A DNA stretch of 64,000 nucleotides, from positions 813,850 through 877,849 of the forward strand of contig LUVW01000002.1 of the NCBI GenBank assembly GCA_001661515.1, given 5' to 3'. The DNA is from Capniomyces stellatus. Lineage: Eukaryota > Kickxellomycota > Harpellomycetes > Harpellales > Legeriomycetaceae. The notes below the pieces were generated by a model. The model saw only the letters and a program-made list of their open reading frames with translations, was not told where the DNA came from and made no database searches. A program made the translations under genes and the position numbers. Shown here piece after piece: positions 57,217 to 64,000 of the stretch (position 1 is the first letter of the stretch; each line of letters begins with the position of its first letter).

Positions 57217-58688
57217 ATGATGTCTAACTTTGGATCAACAATGATGCGCTTGCAGCCTTTGGCTAAATCGGCAGCCCCAGCCCAAGCCTTGTAAGTGAAT
57301 ATTATGTTTATTGCCTTTGATGATTAGATTGAATCAATTACAATCACTTGGTCTGATTTAAAAGATCAATCACAGCATCGCATATATGCATATATATGTG
57401 TGTGTGTATGTGTGTTTTTGTTTTTGTGTGATTGCGTACAAAATGATATATTGAATACTGAATTTTTGGAAAACAAATGAATATTTTTTAGTGTTAATCA
57501 AACCCGTAACATGGCTACCCTCAAAGAAAGTAAGTAGAGAAACACAATTAGACAGACATTTAAATGTTCAGTTTAAACCATGTTTTTTAAATTGCTGGAT
57601 TGGGAATACGATGGATGCCGATTTGTATGTGAATATGTATGTTATTCGACACCAATACTAACGATAAAAATAATTACTAAATAGCCCAACTTCGTTTAAA
57701 ATCGATCACCAACATCTCCAAAATCACTAAATCAATGAAGATGATTGCTTCAACAAAGACCACTCGTGCTCAACGTGCCATGGAAGCTGCTCGCCAAAAC
57801 GGAGTAACCTCTGATAGTAAGTACAGTCTTGTTTAGTTTAAAAAAGTGAGGATATTAAATATGTAATTATTTTTACTTAATTGTGAGTAACCTTAATGGG
57901 TATATGGTGGTTATTTTAGAGATTGTTTCTTTTGCTGAGGTCCAAGAAGCACCAGAAGCTCGCAAGATTGTGATCGTTTCTTCGTCAGACAAAGGGCTGT
58001 GCGGAGGTATTCACTCCTCAGTGTCCAGATTCACCCGTAGATACTTGGCAACTCACCCAGAGGAGAGAGTTGTGATTTTGGGAGATAAGTCCAAGGCCCA
58101 ATTGACCAGAATGGCCCCAGACAACATTTCACTTCACTTCAATCAAATTGGTCGTCTTTCCCCATCTTTCGAAGAGTCCTCAGTCATTGCTTCAAAGATT
58201 TTGGAAAATCCAGAACTCCAATTTGATGTTGCTGATATTGTGTACAACAAGTTCGTTAGCGTCATCTCTTATGAAGCTTCGGTCATCAAGAACCACAACA
58301 TTAAAGCCATCACCGAAGCCCCAGGATTCAGTGCTTATGAAGTCTCTGACGATATTCTTGAAAACTACAACGAATTCTTGTTTGCCAACAACATCCACTG
58401 GGCTATCGTAGAAGGCCATGCCGCTGAAATGGCTGCCAAACGTGCTGCTATGGAGAACGCCACCAACAACGCCGAAGAGCTTATTGGCAAGTTGACCTTG
58501 ATTTACAATCGTGGTCGTCAAGCCGTCATCACCAATGAACTCAGTAAGTTTTTGTTATCTAATCTATTGGTCCTAATAAGTAAACACTATTATGCTTGTC
58601 AAATTACTAACACCTTTTCATTTTGTTTGTTACTTCTACCTGCTGTACTTTTATAGTTGAAGTCATTACCGGTGCCTCTGCTCTTTAA
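57217..58688 (+). CDS. ATP3: Mitochondrial ATP synthase subunit gamma
   Basis: Five exons (57217-57290, 57492-57529, 57685-57816, 57920-58543, 58657-58688) join to 900 nt, 299 aa. Gamma is the central rotor stalk of F1 in the mitochondrial matrix. A basic presequence (about 1-28) is followed by the N-terminal helix MATLKE-TQLRLKSITNISKITKSMKMI, the core motif IVIVSSSDKGLCGGIHS (about 98-114), and the C-terminal helix with ERLASAMKAM-like AAKRAAMENATNNAEELI and YNRGRQAVITNELIEVITGASAL, the family-typical end. The last exon encodes only the final eleven residues. Codons in the exons prefer C or G at third positions (for example AAG, ATC, GCC), as expected for a highly expressed gene. A TACTACAG just before the first ATG suggests an additional untranslated first exon. 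Confidence 0.96.
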
Positions 58689-59323
58689 TTTAAGTCTACT
58701 GTTCTAGTTTATACAATCAATCATACATTAACTTGGTTCCTTATTTTTTTTAAACATTTGTTTTTTTACAAATTTGAATCCCAGCTTAATCATTATTTGC
58801 CTTTGCCAACCTTCAAGTATGTTTAAAGCTTACATATTGTGAATACGTGGTTCAAATCTCAATAACATTTTTTTCTTCAACTCCTTGCCACATAACCACA
58901 AACCGTTTTACATATTGACTTGAATTTATATCTTGTAATGCCAAACCTGCATTCGGCTAAACTCACTTTTGCAGTTTCTGTCATATTTTATTATTATTAA
59001 GACGGTGTCATTAGTGCGCCTGTTTTGATATACAAGTAAAATTATCAACGTCTGTGTGCCTGAAGCTTTATGCAGATGTTTGGTTGGGCTGAAAGCACAC
59101 ATATAGGATATGTGGGCGCTAATCTGTTTATAACATACTTTTATTATCAATTAACAATTACCTAGTAAAAATAAAATTCCATCTGAATGGCAGGATATAA
59201 CTGGCGTATAAAGGATACGCGGGTTAGACCAGGATAATTACTTATTGGCACAGCCCTGTTTTGGTTGTCTGTTTTATCAAGCTGTTATATGTGTTGGACA
59301 ATAGAGTTTTTATTGTATATACG
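58689..59323. other. Convergent spacer between ATP3 and AIM25
   Basis: A 635-bp AT-rich region receiving both 3' ends. No gene or RNA is seen. Confidence 0.5.
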
Positions 59324-60403
59324 TCAGTGCTTCATCTCGGCTGACCTGGAATAGTAATCAAAGTCAATGGCTAATGCATTCGCAACAATAACAGCCCTCT
59401 GGTCAATTGTCAGCGGTGTGCTAGATACGACTCTCGCCTCTTTGGTACCCCCAAAGCTTGTTACTTTGGTCTCTCCAACCTCTCTCAGTAAGTCATTTAT
59501 GTTCATCAGAATCTCAAACCTGTTATCTTCGGAAAACAGCTATTAAGCAAAATGTCAAAGTGGCTTTGTTACAAATAGCTCTTTGGTGTGCACAAATCCA
59601 TCAAGAAGAGTACAATGGCCTTATTTTTTAAGGGGAAAAAAATGGTAGAAATAAAGGTACTTACAGCCTTTGCCGTCGAAATGGTCACTTTTTGGGTTCG
59701 GGCAACCACCTCATCTTTGTAATTTTTGAGGTTAAACCTCCTTGTCCCAAAGTTGGTTTTGATACTGGCAAAAACGCCGCCAACAATGGTGTGCAGATCA
59801 TACCTTATTTTAAAAAGTCCCTTGCTCTGTTCAGAGTATCCTATAATTCTTCCATCCATGTGCGAAATTGTTACTCTCCCATTAATAATCTTGAACGGCC
59901 TAGTGATCTGGAAAAAGTATATTGGCAGCTTAGTGCTTAGGTAGTTAATCAAACCAATAAAATATCTGTAGGTGTTGGCAAACACTTTTTTTTTTGAAGG
60001 CAGTAACTAACCAAAACTATATTTTACCTGTAACAGTCTAACGCCTTCCGGAGATAAGACGTATAAGTGTAGTGGACGATAGTTGACCATGATATTTCTT
60101 ACAGCAAACCCAGAAACCTCGTCTGTTTCAACTATATACCCCAATATTCTTCCGTTTCTGTCTAAAAGGTGGAACTTTTTTTTATTCTCATATCCCTACA
60201 ATTGAATATTATAAACTTTTTACTATCCAACTAACCAACTTGCAGACAACAGTTTGTATAACCCTTTAATATATTCAACCTACAACTACAGTTTCAGCCA
60301 AGTCCACTTTTTTGTTGAAGACTATAAAGTCACTTGAAAAAATGTGTCCTGCAGCACTTTCGGGGTCTATAAGTCCTCCTAATTCTCGGTTTCCATAATC
60401 CAT
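59324..60403 (-). CDS. AIM25: Phospholipid scramblase family protein (AIM25-like)
   Basis: Four exons (60403-60284, 60195-60028, 59907-59665, 59539-59324) join to 747 nt, 248 aa; all introns are phase 0. The scramblase fold is visible: ENKKKFHLLDRNGRILGYI-E strands, RNIMVNYRPLHLYVLSPEG (about 73-91), ITRPFKIINGRVTI, SKGLFKIRYDLHTI, RRFNLKNYKDEVVA, and a C-terminal hydrophobic helix near VIVANALAIDFDYYSRS. Family members move phospholipids between membrane leaflets or act in mitochondria; yeast Aim25 is linked to mitochondrial stress. The protein is shorter than yeast Aim25 (about 327 aa) because it lacks an N-terminal extension; no presequence is seen from this start. An unspliced extra N-terminal exon upstream of 60403 cannot be excluded. 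Confidence 0.88.
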
Positions 60404-61194
60404 TTTGATTTGGCTTAGTTTGCGGTTTATGTGCGAATTGAGAGTGAAAAAGCTTTACTATAAAGTATATTTATATTTTACTAGTAGACAAGATATTCCT
60501 ATTTGACAAAAGTTGAGACGAGAAAAGGCTGGTTGTTGATTTTATATCATCCCGTATCAGTGCATTTATTTCTATTTTTTTGATGTCGAGATTCATTTAA
60601 ACATTGATAGATTTGAGAAGCTATAAAAGCTACTCGATAGAATAGATCCCAACCAATTAAACCTAATCTTAAGATTTCTTTTTTTTTATTGATATTTTTT
60701 TGTGCTTTTGTGTGAGGTAATTTTTATAACAGTCAACAAATTAATCTCGGTACAGTGTATATTTAATTCGAATTTGTTGGGCAATAAGATTCAGCGATTA
60801 TCACCAATGTCTAATTATTTTTTTTACTTAAAAACGGGCTATGGAGCTTCTGAGCCCATTTTCCCCAATCTAAACTCATTCGCTCACAAAAGGCGTAGTG
60901 AAAGCAATGAATATTATTCGATGATTCGAACCTAATTAGAAATACAATTAACCAAGCTTTAGCTTTAAACAAACCATTGAATTGCTCTAAGCCGTCAAAA
61001 CATTTAATGAACAAGCCTAAAAGGCAAACCATACTTGCTTGGATTGGACGTAGAATTATAAAAAAACAAAAAAAAAAAAACTGAAACAGCGAAAATAGGT
61101 CATTAACCAAATGACCTGCCATTACAATAAATAATAAACTAACAAAACGATGACACAGCCGCGAAAACCTATGCTAGGATAAAGAGAAAGTCAT
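60404..61194. other. Spacer between AIM25 and the P450 gene
   Basis: A 790-bp AT-rich region with the AIM25 promoter side and the P450 3' flank. A 77-codon frame at 60702-60935 (+) has no supporting features. Confidence 0.5.
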
Positions 61195-63176
61195 CTACTC
61201 GGCTTTGCGATGACAAATGTCGATATTACAGTCCCTAAGCGGATTGATTGGGTTGCGAGTAAGATAGATGGCATCTTCAAACAGTTTGGGCTGATCCGTT
61301 GCTGGATCAATTTTGCTTGTGTTGTAGAACGAGTCCTTTGGGAGTGATAAATCATAATCTCTTAAAAGATTTGGAATAACAGTGTACATTTCAGTCCACG
61401 CCAGGTTTCTACCTACACAGATTCTGACACCATGCGAGAATGCAATGACATCCTTCTTTTTCTCTTCGCCGTCTGGTCCCATAAATCTCTCAGGGTTAAA
61501 CTTTTTTGGCTCGTCCCACACCTTTGTGTCATAGTGTGCTCCCTCCAAAAATACGTTCATTGTGACGTTTTTGGGGATGTTGTAGTCGGTCAGCTGTATT
61601 CCTTCTGGTGAGCTGTCTCTTGGGAATGAACCACCAACCACTGTTTTAAGTCTCATAGTTTCGTAGATGGTAGCAGTAAAGTATGGCAAGCTGTTTCTCG
61701 CCTCTTGCGTTCTAATCAGCTTAGATCTGTCAGGGAATGTGGTTCTGATCTCCTCAGTCACCCGCTTGTACACATCTGGGAACAAGCTGTACAAGTGGAT
61801 AAGCCATGTCATTGTAACACTGGTGGTGTCTGTTCCAGCAACAAGCATGATAATCATCTCTGTAAGCAGATCTGGGACTGAAAGTTTTTCTCCAGTTTTC
61901 TGATCTACCGCATTAATGTACATCTGAAGAATATCTAGCTTTTGGTTCTCAGTTCCGTTCTTGGCCATTAATTCATAACGCTCAGCCAGACTTTGCTTAG
62001 TATATTTAAGCAGCTCCATGCCATTCTTTGCGTGATAGGGAACTAGGAATAGCATGTGGTTGATGGCTGGGAATATAGACCTCTAAATTTCAAAGTAAAT
62101 GGTTAGTAAGCGTTTGAAAGAGATGCAATCACAGTTGAGTATACATGACCATTTATTTCAAAGTAATGAACGCAACAGCCTTACAATTGTTCCCATCTGC
62201 ACCGCACTATACAGCCATTTGGTCATTGGATGACCGTCTGAAGCAACAGCGCCAAAGCTTTTGCCAAATATCATATTACCAATCACATCTGCTGTCAGAT
62301 TTTGAAATCCGTTAAAGTAGTTGAACTGTCCATATTCGCCACTTTCCTCAATAATTGAGTCGATTTTGCTTCTTAATGCAATATACCCATCAGTCAAAAT
62401 CTGCTCCTCCAAGTTTGCCAAGTTACTGAATGTAAAAGCAGGTCCAACCTGCCGTCTCTAAGTAACCATATAAACCCATCCGTAAAATACCACGAGTCAA
62501 TATGCCGAACCATTAGTGGTAAGTAAACATAATATAATTTAGTGTAATGACGCCGGTAAATTACTCTAGTTCTGTTGAGTTCCTCGTCTGCCGTAGAGAA
62601 TAGATTAGGCTTGACTGCGCTCATTTGCTCATACTCCTTTGATTTGGGGTACCTGTACGACGAAAGAATTTTTTTGGCATCCTTTGTATCGGAAACTGAA
62701 ATGTTATTGGGGCCTAAACCAACCAAGTAATACTCGACATCAGCCTCAGTCCAAAAAGACAATATACAGAAATATATATGTGTATATATGCTAAGCAAAA
62801 TACATGGATGTGCTTACCAATACGCATTACTGGGCCGTACTTTTCGTGGTATTCAGTGAGAAACTTGAACACCTTTCCTTGCAACTGCGAAATCGCAAAT
62901 GGAAGCGTGGTAAACCGACTCCACCAAGGTCCAGGAATCTTTCTTAGAGGGTCAAAAAAACACAAAAATGTCAACTAACAAAGTTGTATATATTTACTCA
63001 TGTTAGTTGTCTTTAAGAAACTGCAAGCGGTCTGCTAGCAACACAAAGAACGGTTTGTATGACGTCTACACCACACTAATACAGTTATTACTTACTTTGG
63101 CTGCTGCATATACGCATATCAGGCTTATCAAGGCTTTGCGGTTTAAATAAGCCTTTACTCTTTCAATTACTTCCAT
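61195..63176 (-). CDS. Cytochrome P450 monooxygenase
   Basis: Five exons (63176-63096, 62974-62818, 62713-62565, 62457-62185, 62082-61195) join to 1548 nt, 515 aa, all with GT-AG introns. An N-terminal anchor spans exons 1-2 and is followed by the proline hinge RKIPGPWW. Diagnostic motifs: RIGPNNISVSD in the early beta sheet, the C-helix region RRQVGPAFTFSNL, the I-helix AGTDTT (about 302-307), ExxR as ETMR (361-364), the PERF-type NPERFMGPDG, and the heme loop FSHGVRICVG with the axial cysteine at about 442. It is an ER-bound haem-thiolate monooxygenase of the fungal CYP52/CYP505-independent microsomal kind that uses a separate reductase. The substrate is not predictable. No reductase or terpene/polyketide gene is adjacent, so there is no sign of a biosynthetic cluster. 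Confidence 0.93.
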
Positions 63177-64000
63177 GATTCTTCAAGCAATGGTTAAAAT
63201 GTTACAACTCAAGAAAAAATATATATCAAAGCTAAACTAGTTCAAGTTAAACTAAAAGTGGTGAATCAGGCACAGTTATAAATGCCTTTTTTTTTATTCA
63301 ACATCACCACCACTAGAAATCTTGTGTCAAGTTTAAGCCATTTAGTAGAATTTGAATGTTTTTATTTTTTTATTTCCTTGTTCAATTAAGGCTTTGCATC
63401 TGTATTTTTACCTTGAGAATAAGACGTTCAATTTGGTAAATCTGGTTCGTTGATTTGTAAATCACTGGAGTCTTTTACACTTTTACCCTTCATAGCATTT
63501 TTTTTTCTCTTGAGATTTGCCCCATCTAATCATGGACGACTAGTTCAACTCAAAACAATTCAAAGCATTCTCCACCCCCCTTTTGTTTTGTAATGTCTGG
63601 GCTTTAAACAAATATTTCGACTTGGTCGGATTAAACAACTTGGATAAAGCAAGTGGAATTCACAGCAACAATATACACTCATGTGTACTATAGAATTGTT
63701 TGGATAGGCTGTTTCATATGGCTAAATAGAAAACATAGCCTCGCCTCTGAAACTTGTGTTTCAACAATAAACGAGTGTCCAGTATAGCAATTAATAAATT
63801 TCTAACATTTTACCGGTAATTAAGCAAAACTGATTTTAAGGGGAATACAGCGCGTGTTTAAAAAATGGCAAGTGCCCCACAAACACCATCTAAACCATGT
63901 TCTAGATGTAAATGTAAAATGTTGGCATTGAATTTTATTACACTGACTAATGAACAAAAAGAGATCTCGGATAATAAAACTAAGCTATGAGATGCTGGAA
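63177..64000. other. Region upstream of P450 to the window edge
   Basis: AT-rich spacer. At 63865-63990 (+) lies an ATG frame of 41 codons with a CSRCKC motif (PCSRCKCKM, then TNEQKEISDNKTKL). It could be the first part of a small zinc-binding protein cut by the window edge or by an intron, but it ends in TGA and no splice donor follows, so it is not called as a gene. Confidence 0.4.

Noticed and set aside
60900..60960. TTCGAA-containing segment resembling a tRNA T-arm
   Set aside because: No acceptor stem, D-arm or anticodon arm can be drawn around it on either strand.

Overview
This is a 64 kb piece of a nuclear fungal genome. The evidence is AT-rich intergenic DNA with many homopolymer tracts, spliceosomal introns of about 50-360 bp with GT(or GC)...AG ends, and fungal gene families: a TOK-type K+ channel pair, a Rua1-type regulator, PFA4, AIM25 and ATP3. 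Intron-rich genes, a long metazoan-sized TPR and large spacers suggest an early-diverging filamentous fungus (for example Zoopagomycota/Kickxellomycotina, perhaps an insect-gut Harpellales) rather than a budding yeast. That placement is inference. I spliced the genes by hand, and every model but the Rua1-like one has unambiguous phases; total coding length is a multiple of three in each.

Left part (1-14.5 kb): the 3' end of an unrecognised Ser/Asn-rich protein; an RNF10/MAG2-type RING protein with a long novel N-terminus; TFIIF beta (TFG2); and the GPI-anchor enzyme MCD4, followed by an 11-bp tandem repeat.

Middle part (14.5-30.9 kb): a six-exon Rua1-like regulator with an assembly gap inside poly-C in its first intron and a C16G15 palindrome touching its stop codon; two tandem paralogous TOK-type two-pore K+ channels with five matching phase-1 introns, two of them with GC donors; an ACS-family MFS transporter; and MYG1.

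Secreted-protein locus (30.9-40.6 kb): a large gene-poor stretch holding two convergent, about 79 % identical genes of 395 codons. Each encodes a signal peptide, a six-cysteine chitin-binding-like domain, a Lys-Arg cleavage site, a helical body and a C-terminal membrane segment ending in four cysteines. I recognise no family for the body. This is the best candidate here for something undescribed. A nested 87-nt inverted repeat lies downstream.

Right part (40.6-64 kb): nucleoporin TPR/Mlp1, a mitochondrial-type cytochrome b5 reductase-like flavoprotein, ADE8, the palmitoyltransferase PFA4, mitochondrial EF-Ts, ATP synthase gamma (ATP3), the scramblase AIM25 and a cytochrome P450. Four of these eight (reductase, EF-Ts, ATP3, AIM25) are predicted mitochondrial proteins. 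No rRNA, tRNA, CRISPR array or intact transposon was seen.
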